DNA of 64,000 nucleotides from Drosophila miranda (taxonomy: Eukaryota > Arthropoda > Insecta > Diptera > Drosophilidae): the NCBI RefSeq assembly GCF_003369915.1, contig NW_022881603.1:28765522-28829521 (forward strand), given 5' to 3'. The notes beneath the pieces are model-generated. The model did no database searches, was not told the DNA's origin, and worked only from the letters and a program-made list of their open reading frames with translations. How positions within the stretch are numbered: position 1 is the stretch's first letter; the number at the start of each line of letters is the position of its first letter. Made by a program: the position numbers and the translations under genes. Below, in pieces: positions 29,729-42,340 of the stretch.

Positions 29729-31144
29729 GGGGAACGTTGTGAGTTGCTGCGGACACAGCAACTCTACGGTTATACCCGATACTAAGTCAGTATGGCTCTC
29801 CTCCGGCAGACGCCGCTAATATTAAACGACACGACAAAGAGTGCGTGCGAGAGAGACAGAAAATCAGTCTGAGCGTGACATCGGGCGCTGCGTAGCCACT
29901 GCAAATTGATTTGTTCCTATTGGCTATAAAAATGATCTGATCTGATCCAGATTCAGCAATCTGATAGATATGGTCATTATCTATGAATCTGCGTTTTTAG
30001 TTTTCTCGAATGTGCAATATTGTGGATGCAACAGATTTTCGTCCTTTGTGTGGGCGGAAGGGGGACCATATCTTTTAGACTGCAGAATCTGAATTGGATC
30101 GTATTATTATTATAGCCAGCATCAAGAAAACAATTTCATTTTTTCTCGCCCTGTCTCTCTCTAACACACACGTAGCATAGGCGGCTTTGCTTAGAGTAAA
30201 ACATTAGCGCCTAGATCTCAAAGACTACAAAAGCTAGAGCAACCAAATTTTGTATCCACACTCCTAATATATCGGGACGAGACGAGTTTGTTTCAAAATT
30301 TCGCCACACCCCCTTCCGCCCCCGCAAAGGACGAAAATCTGGGGATATTCAAAAATCTCAGAGACTTTTAAGGCTAGAGTAACCAAATTTGGTATCCGCA
30401 CTCCTGTTAGATCTTACTATAAAACGTGTATCTCAAAATTTCGCCTCACCCCCTTCCGCCCACATAAAAAACGAAAATCTGTTGCATCCACAATATTGCA
30501 CATTCGAGAAAACTAAAAACGCAGAATCATAGATAATGACCATATCTATCAGATTGCTGAATCTGGATCAGATCAGATCATTTTTATAGCCAAAAGGAAC
30601 AAATCAATTTGCACTGGCTACGCAGCGCCCGACGCCACGCTCAGACTGATTTTCTGTCTCTCTCGCACGCACTCTTTGTCGTGTCGTTTAATATTAGCGG
30701 CGTCTGCCGGAGGAGACCCATACTGACTTAGTATCGGGTATAACTGTAGAGTTGCGGTGTCCGCAGCAACTCACAAAGTTCCCTCTCGTTGGTTTTCTCA
30801 TATCTTTAAAATTGTGGATGCCACAGATTTTCGTCCTTTGTGGGGGCGGAAGTGGGCGGGGCGAAGTTTTGAAATATTTTTGTAGCAGTGACATATCACA
30901 GAAGTCTGGATCCAAAACATCGTTGCTCTAGCTCTTATAGTCTTTGAGCACTAGGCGCTGAAGAGGACGGACGGACGGACGGACGGACAGACAGACAGGG
31001 CTCAATCGACTCGGCTATTGATGCTGATCAAGAATATATATACTTTATGGGGTCGGAAACGATTCCTTCTGGACGTTACACACATCCACTTTTACCACAA
31101 ATCTAATATACCCCAATACTCATTTTGAGTATCGGGTATAACGA
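29729..31144. mobile_element. Chimeric ISY-like unit 1 (reverse half joined to forward half, then reverse end)
   Basis: Starts in reverse orientation (TTATACCCGATACTAAGTC) and switches at about 30065 (GGCGGAAGGGGGACCATATC) to forward orientation, which runs to 30788. A reverse-oriented end then follows (30789-31144), with GGAC repeats near 30966 and the terminal ATTTTGAGTATCGGGTATAA. The unit is repeated from 31145 with the same internal switch point. Confidence 0.7.
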
Positions 31145-32103
31145 GGGCAACGTTGTGAGTTGCTGCGGACACAGCAACTCTACGGTTATACCCGATACTA
31201 AGTCAGTATGGCTCTCCTCCGGCAGACGCCGCTAATATTAAACGACACGACAAAGAGTGCGAGCGAGAGAGACAGAAAATCAGTCTGAGCGTGACATCGG
31301 GCGCTGCGTAGCCACTGCAAATTGATTTGTTCCTATTGGCTATAAAAATGATCTGATCTGATCCAGATTCAGCAATCTGATAGATATGGTCATTATCTAT
31401 GAATCTGCGTTTTTAGTTTTCTCGAATGTGCAATATTGTGGATGCAACAGATTTTCGTCCTTTGTGTGGGCGGAAGGGGGACCATATCTTTTAGACTGCA
31501 GAATCTGAATTGGATCGTATTATTATTATAGCCAGCATCAAGAAAACAATTTCATTTTTTCTCGCCCTGTCTCTCTCTAACACACACGTAGCATAGGCGG
31601 CTTTGCTTAGAGTAAAACATTAGCGCCTAGATCTCAGAGACTACAAAAGCTAGAGCAACCAAATTTTGTATCCACACTCCTAATATATCGGACCGAGACG
31701 AGTTTGTTTCAAAATTTCGCCACACCCCCTTCCGCCCCCGCAAAGGACGAAACTCTGGGGATATTCAAAAATCTCAGAGACTTTTAAGGCTAGAGTAACC
31801 AAATTTGGTATCCGCACTCCTGTTAGATCTTACTATAAAACGTGTATCTCAAAATTTCGCCCCACCCCCTTCCGCCCACACAAAAAACGAAAATCTGTTG
31901 CATCCACAATATTGCACATTCGAGAAAACTAAAAACGCAGAATCATAGATTGTGGTAGCTATACAGGGCTCAATCGACTCGGCTATTGATGCTGATCAAG
32001 AATATATATACTTTATGGGGTCGGAAACGATTCCTTCTGGACGTTACACACATCCACTTTTACCACAAATCTAATATACCCCAATACTCATTTTGAGTAT
32101 CGG
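31145..32103. mobile_element. Chimeric ISY-like unit 2 (tandem repeat of unit 1, shortened)
   Basis: Bases from 31152 repeat those from 29736 (offset 1416) with only a few differences, including the same reverse-to-forward switch near 31481. It then jumps at about 31951 (AATCATAGATTGTGGTAGC) to a reverse-oriented end. It therefore lacks part of the forward half present in unit 1. Confidence 0.7.
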
Positions 32104-32995
32104 GTATAACGAGGGGGAACGTTGTGAGTTGCTGCGGACACCGCAACTCTACAGTTATACCCGATACTAAGTCAGTATGGCTCTCCTCCGGCAGACGCCG
32201 CTAATATTAAACGACACGACAAGGAGTGCGTGTGAGAGAGACAGAAAATCAGTCTGAGCGTGACGTCGGGTGCTGCGTAGCCAGTGCAAATTGATTTGTT
32301 CCTTTTGGCTATAAAAATGATCTGATCTGATCCAGATTCAGCAATCTGATATATATGATCATTATCTATGATTCTGCGTTTTTAGTTTTCTCGTATCCTC
32401 AATATTGTGGATGCAACAGATTTTCGTCTTTTGTGGGGGCGGAAGGTGGTGGGGCGAAATTTTGAGATATACGTTTTATAGTAAGATCTAACAGGAGTGC
32501 GGATACCAAATTTGGTTACTCTAGCCTTAATAGTCTCTGAGATTTGTGAATATCCCCAGATTTTCATCCTTTGCGGGGGCGGAAGGGGGTGTGGCGAAAT
32601 TTTGAAACAAACTCGTCTCGGTCCGACATATTAGGAGTGTGCCACAGATTTTCGTCCTTTGTGGGGGTGGAAGTGGGCGGGGCGAGGTTTTGAAATATTT
32701 TTGTAGCAGTGACATATCACAGAAGTCTGGATCCAAAACATCGTTGCTCTAGCTCTTATAGTCTTTGAGCACTAGGCGCTGAAGGGGACGGACAGACGGA
32801 CAGACAGACACACGGACAGACGGACAGACGGACGGACGGACAGACAGACAGGGCTCAATCGACTCGGCTATTGATGCTGATCAAGAATATATATACTTTA
32901 TGGGGTCGGAAACGATTCCTTCTGGACGTTACACACATCAACTTATACCACAAATCTAATATACCCCAATACTCATTTTGAGTATCGGGTATAAA
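32104..32995 (-). mobile_element. ISY/DINE-1-like element, reverse, internally deleted
   Basis: Reverse-oriented copy starting at the TTATACCCGATACTAAGTCAG block (about 32155) and ending at ATTTTGAGTATCGGGTATAA (32993). A deletion near 32638 joins TTAGGAGTG to TGCCACAGATTTTCG. Its GACAGACGGACGG microsatellite (32788-32850) is less regular than in the other copies. Confidence 0.75.
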
Positions 32996-33123
32996 AAACT
33001 ATACCAATTGACGGCAACTCAATCAAGATGAGATAATTGAAAAACTCAACGATTAATAGAGACGATTCACCAATTCGGCAGTCAGTCGACGCTGATCTGT
33101 GGACAGCTATGGATCGAGACGCG

Positions 33124-35991
33124 ATGTGGCGACTTGTACGGGTGCTTGTGCTACAAATTTTGGCGATTCGGGGCGTCCGGGGGAATGCAATCGAATCCCG
33201 CAAGGAGCCAGCGGCGAACGGTCCGCTGTCGATGAAAACTTTCGGATTTTGATCGATGGAAATCCAGCGACCTACGTACCCGAGCATCAGTACAATGGTG
33301 AGGGGTCCCGTGCACATGCCTAGGAAGTATCTCTATCATAAATTTACACAGTGTCGCTTTCCTGTCCCATCAATTTAAAATTCGTGAGCTTCACGCTGGT
33401 CATCGAGAGCGAGGATCAGGCGGTGGCCTTCAACGGACACCAGATTCAGCGTCGGCTGCGAGAACATGGTCGAGAGCACCAACACCAACGCCAAGACCCA
33501 TATTGAAGTCTCCTGGGTCGCTCCGAAGTCTCCCGAAAGCGGCTGTGTCCTCATCAAGGCGGGGGTAGTGCAGCAACGTTATGTATGGTTCATTGATGAA
33601 GGCTTCCTCACCAAACGCGTCTGCCCCGAGGAAATTGACGAGCTGAACAGCATGACGCCGCCACTCCAGAACTGTTGTGCCTGCGATGAGGCCAAGTACG
33701 ATGTGGGACGCCCAAGACTGGCCCAGAATGTTACGCCGTTACAGTTCCTTTCCCTTTCAAGATCGTCCTAGAGCGCAAGTGGACCAGGAACACGCATTCC
33801 AAGGACTTCCCAGTTGAGGCCTGGCGCACAAGCTTGGGCGAGGTGATTGGCGCCTCGCACAGAAATGAATACCGCTACTGGGCCTACGGAGGACGAGACA
33901 GCCTCGGTATGCGCGAGATGGCCGAGCATGGCGCCACCCGTACCCTAGAGCAGGAGATCCGAGACAACACCCAAGTTTGACTATTCCTTTTCTTTTCGTG
34001 AGGGTTCCTGTTCCATCTGGTGATCTCTTACAGAATGGCGCTGTGCGTACCATCATCAAAGCCCCGGGCATCCCTCATCGTTTGAATGCCTTTGGCTCCA
34101 CGCTGGCCAATGCCCGGGTGGATCCGGCTCACCATCAAATCTCGCTGGCTGCCAAAATCGATCCATCGCCCGATTGGATACTGGGTGTGGCGGGTCTGGA
34201 GCTGTGCCTCAACAATTGCACGTGGCTGAAGCGAAAGGTATTGAACTTGTACCCCTGGGACATAGGCACGGATTCAGGACCCTCATATATGGTGGGTAAA
34301 GATCACAGATCACAGATCACATGCTGCCAGTCACAGATTTCAAATGGAAGAACGGGTTTCTCCCTCAGTCTCCCGATCAGCCACAGGTTCCACCAGATGT
34401 GATACGACGTATAACTTCTTCGTATCCCAGCGATTACCGTTCGCCATTCTTCGACGATACGGGCGCCTCAATGAAGCCCCTGGCCACGCTCTACCTGACC
34501 AGGAAGAAACTCTACATCCGCGAGTGCGAGGAGGGTGAGTGACCAGAAACATAATGATTCAATTATATAACTGACCCTTGGTTTACTCAGTATCGCAGGG
34601 TGGACGGGGGCCCCTGGAATGCGCCGTACATCCTTGGAACGATTGGAGTAACTGCAGCACCCGCTGTGGTCAGGGCTATACCAAGCGCATTCGCAGCTAC
34701 AAGAATCCCAACCGAGCGGCCAATTACAACTGCGTTATTCAGCTGGAGGAGATTCGCCAGTGTCAGGGCACCCAGTGCGGTCAGGGGGAGGAAGAGTACG
34801 CCATTGCGGGCCCCGGTGTGGATGTGGGCTTGGGTTTGGGTGGGGAGGGTGTGACAGGCACTGGCTCCATGGCCGAGTGTCAGCTGAGCAACTAGAGTGA
34901 GTGGTCGCCATGCTCAAAAACATGTGGCCGAAGCATCTCCACACGGACCCGCGACTACTACAATCCCCAGGCGAGGTCGCGATGTCTGACGGTCATGCGA
35001 CTTCCCCTGGAGGAGACAAGGCAGTGTCTGGGCTTGGACTGTGGCGGAACCATACCCGACAACGGGGAGCTCGATGGTTTGCCGGAGCCAGAGCTATTCG
35101 GCGAACCCAATCAGACACCCAACTGGAACACCAATAGTCACAATAACAGGCTGGATAGTCCGTATGGAGGATCAGCGAATCAAGGATGGAACAGAAAGGG
35201 TTTCAGCCCCGCTGAGAATGACAATGCCTTTGGCAGGTCATCGTACGGTTCTGCGGATAGATCGCAGGACACCAACTCGCCCTTTGACCAAACGGACAGC
35301 CAGCAACGTTCACCGTTTGATCCAACCGACAGTCGACGGGGCTATAACACAAATCGCCAGCCACTCGATCAAGAGCGGCCCAACTATAATACCTACGGCA
35401 GTGAGAAGATGCTGGGTAACAGACCCGGGAGTAGCTACAATGATTACAGCCTCGGATACAACAGCAATGATTACACCACCCCTAACCTAAGGCCGGGCCT
35501 TGGCTTCACCACTAGATCTCCCTACGCAGGGCGCTATCCCAGTCGCCAGCAGGACATCGCTGAGCCGCCGAGCAGCAGCGGCAACAGCAACTACAATGTG
35601 GTCCAGGACTACTGCTTCGAGAAACCCATTGCCTCCACTCGTCCCTGCCTGGCCAATCCGGTGGCTTTAAGCAACTACTGGTTCTACGACCACGAGTGCA
35701 AGATCTTCACCACGGACAACTGCGATGAGAACAAGAACCGTTTCCGTTCGCTGATGCGAACGGTACATGGGTACATGTCTGCAGCCCCAGATGAACGTGG
35801 AGCGTAGCGAAAATGAATCCATGGATCTATATGGCGGGGGAGCTTACGCCCAGACCGGGGGATCCTATGCCCAGACAGGCGAAGCTTATGGCGCTGCTCG
35901 ATTCGGCGAAGCGATATGGGATATAGGTGAGCCGCTGTCACACAAAAGGAACACATACGATCCGTACAGAACGGGTCGTTATGGCAACTGA
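33124..35991 (+). pseudogene. Spondin gene 2 (Reeler, Spondin_N, two TSP1, Kunitz-like), decayed
   Basis: Second tandem spondin gene. Exons by reading: 33124-33297, 33352-33702, 33762-33974, 34034-34291, 34369-34534, 34591-35991. Signal peptide MWRLVRVLVLQILAIRG is followed by Reeler (CENMVESTNTNAKTH), Spondin_N (WTRNTHSKDFPVEAW, PSPDWILGVAGLELC), TSP1 (HPWNDWSNCSTRCG and SEWSPCSKTCG), a low-complexity Asn/Ser/Gly region and a Kunitz-like domain (YWFYDHECKIF). Four breaks are visible: a frameshift near 33222, a short deletion with frameshift near 33430, a TAG stop at 34893 where a TSP1 Trp is expected, and a frameshift near 35760. Most splice sites are still good, so decay looks recent. Confidence 0.85.
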
Positions 35992-36009
35992 AGAGTGGTC
36001 GGATTGCTT

Positions 36010-36015
36010 AATAAA
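36010..36015 (+). terminator. Polyadenylation signal of spondin gene 2
   Basis: AATAAA 19 bases after the stop codon at 35989-35991. It is a canonical poly(A) signal at a plausible distance. Confidence 0.5.
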
Positions 36016-36360
36016 GTATTACGATGAATAATTGCCAGTCAGGGTCTTTTTACTCGACTTTCATCCAGAGTTGAAAGAGAATTTCAGCTGTGTTCCGGTT
36101 TCTCTGTCGCAGTTTTTAAGAGAAAGCCAAAGCTTTGGTTGTTTTTCCGGCGCTGATAAGGCCCCAGTCGCAGTCTATAGGAATCAGTGGGTCAGAAAAA
36201 TAAGGCGCTCGGCAGTACACTCTACTACACTGCTGGGGCTTATCGGGGAACCGTCGGAACAGCAGCCAAGACTCTCTTTTGGATTCACTTTTCGCAAAAG
36301 GGAAAAGCTTCGCTCAGTTTGCAACAGTCGCCCAAGTCAAATGGTTATAGACTTTCCAGA

Positions 36361-39300
36361 ATGTGGCGCACCGACTCTGTTCCTCTGTTTCCACTGCTTC
36401 TGGCGGCGTTGACGATCGGCACAGCCCGCAGTCTGATCTGTACACGCCGACCGGCAAACACGGCCACGCCCAAGTCGCCAGTGGATGAGAACTATGTGAT
36501 AAGCATAACAGGCAATCCGGAAAAATACATTCTCGGACATGAGTACAACGGTGAGTAAAGTTCATTGGCCCTTGCGCTTGAACTTCATGGGAAGAGAGCC
36601 TTGGGCTTTGAGGCATCATCGGAATAGCTAGGCTGCCAAGATTTCGCAATGTTTATTGTTTAGTAAACAAATTACGCACATGTGCCTTGAGTCGATCTGG
36701 CTTATCGCGGTCTCTGGCGAATTCGAAAGCCTGGCACACGATTATTCAAGGTCAGCGATAACAGCTAAAGAACTGAATAATCTTACAGTTTCCCTGAATG
36801 CATTCAACGGGCATCGCTACATTAGCTTCATTCTGGCGCTGGAGAACGAAAACGGGGACTTCAACTATGCGGATGACCTCGGCAGCTTTGAGCTGAGCGA
36901 CATGACCGAGTCGCGCTTCAGTCCCAACTGCATAAACATGGTGGAGAACACCAACACCAATCCAAAGACCCACATGCACCTGACCTGGGTGGCGCCCAGC
37001 GAGCCAGGCAGCGGCTGTATCCTTATGCGGGCTACGGTCTTGCAGCATCGCGACGTATGGCACATGGATGACGGTGGACTAACGCGACGTATTTGCGAGG
37101 AGGTCGTTGACGATGTGGAGAGCCAGCCGACGGCTCCTTTGATGGATATACCCTGCTGTGCCTGCGACGAGGCGCGCTATGAGGTGAGAGTGGTATAGCA
37201 AAGGCGTATAAGTTCTCCAGTAACCTTTTTCTTGTCCAACAATACAGCTGATATTTGAAGGCGTCTGGTCCCGCAACCTGCACCCAAGGGACTTTCCAGC
37301 TCGAGACTGGGAAACGCGATTCTGTGAGCTTTTGTGGGCTGCCCACAGCTCCGATTACCGTTTCTGGGAATCCGGATTCCTGGCGAGCGAGGGTCTCAAG
37401 CAGTATGCGGAGCACTGCAGCTCGCGTCTGCTCGAGCGGGAATTCAGCATCAACTTTCGGGTGAATTGATATTTCTCTAGATCGGCTGGAAATCCAAAGT
37501 AACGTCACGTGTTAACAGGATCAAAAGATCCGCACTATTATCAAGGCACGCGGCCCGTCGTTCCCCAATATGAGTAGCAAGTCCATGGCCTCGGTGCGAG
37601 TGGATCCATTGCATCACATGGTATCGTTTGCCTCCAAAATAGAGCCATCCCCAGACTGGATCGTGGGCGTCAGTGAACTGGAGCTATGGCTGCGGAACTG
37701 CACGTGGCTAGAGGGAAAGGTTATAAATTTGTATCCCTGGGATGTCGGCACGGATGCGGGGCCAAGCTATACGGTAGGCGATAGCAGGATCAGTCGCTAA
37801 TTTTGCACTAATTTTGAGCCCTCTCTACTTAATAGTCACCTGACCAGCCGCAGGTCCCTCCAGATGTCATCAGGCGCATGCGTTCCGACTTTCCAAATGA
37901 TCCGCGCTCGCCCTTCTACGACGGGACGGGGGCTCCCATGAAGCCCATGGCAATCCTGACCGTGCGACGTCACCGTATCTACGAGCGGCGCTGTGCGGAT
38001 GAAGACTGTGAGTGTAGCCGTAGTATACATAGATGTCCCATTTTTTATGATAATCAACTGATCCCCAAATCCACAGCAAACAATCCAGCAGAAGTACCCC
38101 GAGAGTGCCTTACACGTCCCTGGTCAAGCTGGAGCGACTGCTCATCCAAATGTGGCGATGGCATGCAGTACAGGCGACGCGTCTACAAGCAGCCTGAGCT
38201 GGCGAGGATCTACAACTGCAATGAGCCGCAGTATGACGAACGCGAGTGCCAGGGCCAGATGTGCGGTGCACAAAATCTAATGGGGAACGTTGGAGACTTT
38301 GATGATCTGGACCCTGGAATGGGAACGGGCTTTGGCATGGGCGTGGGAATGGGCGGAAACATCCGTCAGTCGTCCCAGCAACGAGGGCCCGAGTGTCAAC
38401 TGAGCCGTTGGGGCAGCTGGAGTGCATGCAGCGTGACCTGCGGAGAGGGCTACGAAATGAGGCAGCGCCAGTACCTCAATCCTGGAGCCGAATCGAAGTG
38501 CCAGAGTGTGCATCGAATGGATTTGCAGGAGACGCGCAAGTGTGAGGGCAGAGCTTGCCTTGGTAATCTGCCAGGATCAATTAACGGCGACATGGACATG
38601 AGTATGTCACCTTATGAAGAGTCCATGGGCGGACGAGGCGGCGGAGGAATGTATGGTCCACCCTCAGAACTAGACGCCAATAGATTTGAGGGAAACTCTA
38701 ACAGAGGCTATGATGGGACTCCAATAAATCAGGATCGATCGGAATTCGGCTTTTCGGTTGGCAACCTTAAAGGCCACACCCCCATTTGGGGCGACAGCTC
38801 ACAGAAATCGGATGCTGTGTGGCTTCCAGAGCGACAGACAACTCTGAACCAGAAGCCACCGTCCTACAAGCAGCCCAGGATTCAAAGTAATTACAATGTC
38901 GCCGCCGGCTTTGAACCGATAACGGAACCACCATCACCCTGGTCACGCCAACGTCCCAGTGACATTTACCAGCCGTCGCGTTTAGAGGATGTAGAACGGG
39001 CTCCTTGGCAGCGACAGGGTCCCGGAAACACACACAGCAGAGAGTTCCTTACATCGGATACAGACATTCCTGACGCTGGTACAGAGCAGGAAGCATGGCC
39101 ACGACCCAATGGCTACCGCAACGGCGATACTGATCCCGTCCTGTCGACTCGCTGCTTCCAAATGCTGCACACCGTTCAGCCGCGCTGCCAAAATCAAACG
39201 ATAACGGGACAGTTCTGGTTCTACAACTTCTGTGCCGATGAATGCATGCTGTACGCAACAGATCCGTGCGATCGCAATTTGAACAAATTCAGCAGGTGGG

Positions 39301-39479
39301 AGGAGTGCGAGAAGTGTCGCCTGCCGGAGTTCGCTCCTCTGCAGCAGCACCGCTCCAATTCTCCCGAATGCCAGGCACTGAGAGCCACATGGTATGCCGA
39401 GGAGAGAGTCCGGAAAGAGCAACGAGCGTCAAATAGAAGAAGGAATTACGGTGGCCAACGGCAACGCGGTAGAAATTAA
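36361..39479 (+). CDS. Spondin gene 3 (Reeler, Spondin_N, two TSP1, Kunitz-like), apparently intact
   Basis: Secreted matrix protein of the F-spondin group. Exons: 36361-36550, 36789-37183, 37248-37460, 37519-37773, 37836-38007, 38077-39479; all have GT-AG junctions and keep frame. Signal peptide MWRTDSVPLFPLLLAALTIG, then Reeler (RFSPNCINMVENTNTNPKTH), Spondin_N (WSRNLHPRDFPARDW, PSPDWIVGVSELELW), TSP1 repeats (RPWSSWSDCSSKCG and SRWGSWSACSVTCG), a long Gly/Pro/Ser-rich linker, a Kunitz-like domain (FWFYNFCADECMLY) and a basic tail ending in Asn. The start is chosen by the signal peptide and the matching position in genes 1 and 2. No stop or frameshift was found. The closest relatives, from memory, are Drosophila CG30203/CG30046-type genes. 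Confidence 0.85.
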
Positions 39480-40560
39480 ATTACCTATGTACATTTTAAT
39501 ATATAGTAAATACTTTTTTAGGTTTGCATTATTTCAGTAAGTTTTATAACCATATATGTATTTAGTTGATAATATATTAGGGATAAAACAGGATGTTTCA
39601 TTCAGTCACTATCACTGTCGGAGGGTAGCAGCGGTGGGCCTCTCGGGTGCGTTCACAACGTTTGGTGTTCCAGCTGGGAAGATGAGCAGCTCCCTTGCGT
39701 ACCTTTTTCGTTCAGGACCGAGAGCGTTTCGTCGGCCTTGTTCTGCCTTCTAATATGTATTGTAACTATAGAATATATAGGCAAGTGGAATGAAGATCAA
39801 TCCACCGAACTGGTCAACTCCTGCCTCAATACTAGGAGATAAGAAGAGCAGAGAGATAGGAGAGATTCAAACAGGAGCAGTGTTAAATGGTTCATAGGCG
39901 GCTCCTTGACGCCGAGCTGTTCTGTCAAGCCCTGACCAGCTTTTCGACAACAGATCGAAGGACTGTAACAGGTGTCAAATGGAGGCGGCATACAAGCCGC
40001 TCGACTCACTGATAGAGTAATACGTGTCAAAGGTCTCGAATATATAGAATCTATCGTTTTCCTTGCACTCTGCAGAACGTGGGACTCCAAATTGAGACTC
40101 CATTTTGAGCCTGTATTTCAATATAAATGCTTCAGACGCCACAACGGCCACTTACCCAGTCTTTTGTCGGGGATCTCTTATGTCTTTATGTCTTTAGACG
40201 CAGAAGTTTGCCAGTTCCGTGGGACTGGGTGCCAAAATGAACCGAAAGTCGTGTGAATTCTCCACTGCACAAAAAGTATCAAAAATAATTCGCTTGCCGG
40301 TCGTCACAAGGTGTTTGTTTATGTTTTTTGTTTTGATAACTAGCCGACAGCTGATAGTGATGGCACTCGACGTGTGCATAAGCCGAGACACGATAGTACG
40401 ATAAGAATCACGAGGAGGCTTCCCCAACTGCGAAGTTAGCTACGAATTACCCTTAAAGTCTATGAAAAATTATTAAAAATCGATTTGAGATTGATTAATG
40501 AATTTAATAAATTGTCTGTAGAATAATTTGATACGGTTACGACTACTATTTTGCGGTTTT
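39480..40560. other. Intergenic region, no gene seen
   Basis: Sequence between spondin gene 3 and the solo LTR. Short open frames lack recognisable motifs. ATATATAGTAAATAC just after the gene may be part of the 3' UTR. No repeat family was recognised. Confidence 0.5.
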
Positions 40561-40564
40561 CTAT

Positions 40565-42197
40565 TGTTACACTTGGCTTGTTTCCCAGAGGGCAATGCCG
40601 GCTAGCTGTCGACCCCAGGGATGGGTAGTTCCCCTTGCCCGCCAAATGTAGACAAAAAAGGAGACATACTACTTCTCGGGACATCAAAACTAACAACAAC
40701 CTAACAACAACAAAGAAAATCATAAACAGACGGCTATCAAGTGGGTGAAGCTTGGGTGTTATCACTTCGCGCGCCCGCCCTACCTGTGACCAAACACAAC
40801 GTTCATTTTGGCCACCCTCTGCTGGAACGGTAACGGCTGGCCTAATCCATGGCTTACGCCATGCGTCCTCCCTCTATTTTAAATTTAATGCATCATGCTT
40901 CAATATATATCCAAGCTTTAATAATCGTAAATTGACAATTTCATCTTTCTCATTAATAAATAGCTATACTCAAAATTATCACTAACCACTAAGAAACACC
41001 AAAACGTTCGACACAAAGGCAAACAAGGAAATAACTGCTGAAATTTCGTTCAACCAACAGGGATACCCTCACCCATACGTAATGGAATATGTGTAGATGA
41101 GTGGATCCAGTTTTACGGGAGTTAATTTAACTCGGGCCCCTACGGAGACTTAACCTACCAAGAGCTCTTGTTAAGGGTCCCCGGGACATAAACAATAAAC
41201 AATATTTTTCCACAAATCGCTCGACCAAATACGGTGGACTGATGGGACCCCCGCGTCACCCACTAAGGGTTAACCTTCTGGCACTGAACAGCTGATCTCA
41301 GATTTAGGTTCGTGAAAGGTGTTGGTGTTTTTACATATTTTTTTTCAATGGCCAAGATTTTACGTTAAACGGTTTAAGCTAATACTAATTACTAAATAAA
41401 GGACAACACACGGAACAAAATAACATTTAATGTGGAACGGTGTTTGGAGTGCGGATTATGTTTTTTTTCTTTAAGTTCAAACGACGTGGGCGATCGCTGG
41501 CCGTGGCCGGTCAGCCCTAAATTTATATAGGTCCGTTTATACGTGTGCGCGTGTGTGTGTGTGTGAATAGGGTTTCGGGGTTTTTACTTGGTGAATGAGA
41601 CCAAACGTGTGGCACGCACTGGAAGGCGATGCAACGATCATGCGGTGTGGCTAGAATCGCCCTGGCAGCTAAATCGTCCTCTTTCACCCTCCCCCTTCAC
41701 ACGTCCCGCGCTACTTGGCTCACACACGCGCAACTGGAACGAACTCACTCAGGTTCCGTTGGGCAGTCTTCTTCTCTGCAGTCGACTTTCTCGAACTCCA
41801 GTGTCCCTCTCCAGGAAACCTTCTGGCCCGGTTCTGGTGGCTATATTCCTTGCCGGCTGTTAGTAAAATTTTCTGCATTACAACCTATTTTATCGCCCGC
41901 CTTTTCTGTACTCACTTCAAACTTTCTGTTTTAAGCACAAAACTTCAAATTTCGACGTTACTCCGTCCACGCTCCACGATTTCCATAATCCAATCCACGT
42001 TTTCTAATATTTTCACTCCAATTTATCCCCTTTTCCCTTACTAATACATATAACTAATCCTATTCTCTTCCTTATATCCCCAGTAACGGCTCCAGCTCCC
42101 CCGATGTCACCATACACCATCGAGCCTCCCTGGACTTCCGCTAGATGGCGCGTCGCCCTCAGCCCTAGCCACCTATCGTTCAGGTGGGACTGGAACA
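40565..42197 (-). mobile_element. Solo LTR (1633 bp) of the long-LTR retrotransposon
   Basis: Minus-strand LTR beginning TGTTCCAGTCCCACC (plus-strand right edge 42197) and ending GTAACA (left edge 40565). It is the reverse complement of the LTR at 49169-50659 over its length, but keeps about 140 bases that the other copy lost (near 41655-41800). It is flanked by a 4-bp target duplication, CTAT on the plus strand at 40561-40564 and 42198-42201. No internal element sequence is attached, so it is a solo LTR left by recombination. The open frames inside it (for example 41588-42044) are not genes. Confidence 0.9.
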
Positions 42198-42340
42198 CTA
42201 TCAAGTTCGCACCAGTCTAGTGTCATATCAGCATAATCAGCTGTATTTCAGAGCTGCCTACAACCACGAAACGCAAATTGCACAAGCACAAAGAAAATCA
42301 AAAGCACAAATGAAAAGTAAAAATAACAATATAAGAAGAA

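Noticed and set aside
41588..42044. Plus-strand frames of 90-110 codons
   Set aside because: They lie wholly inside the solo LTR and are broken in the other LTR copy.
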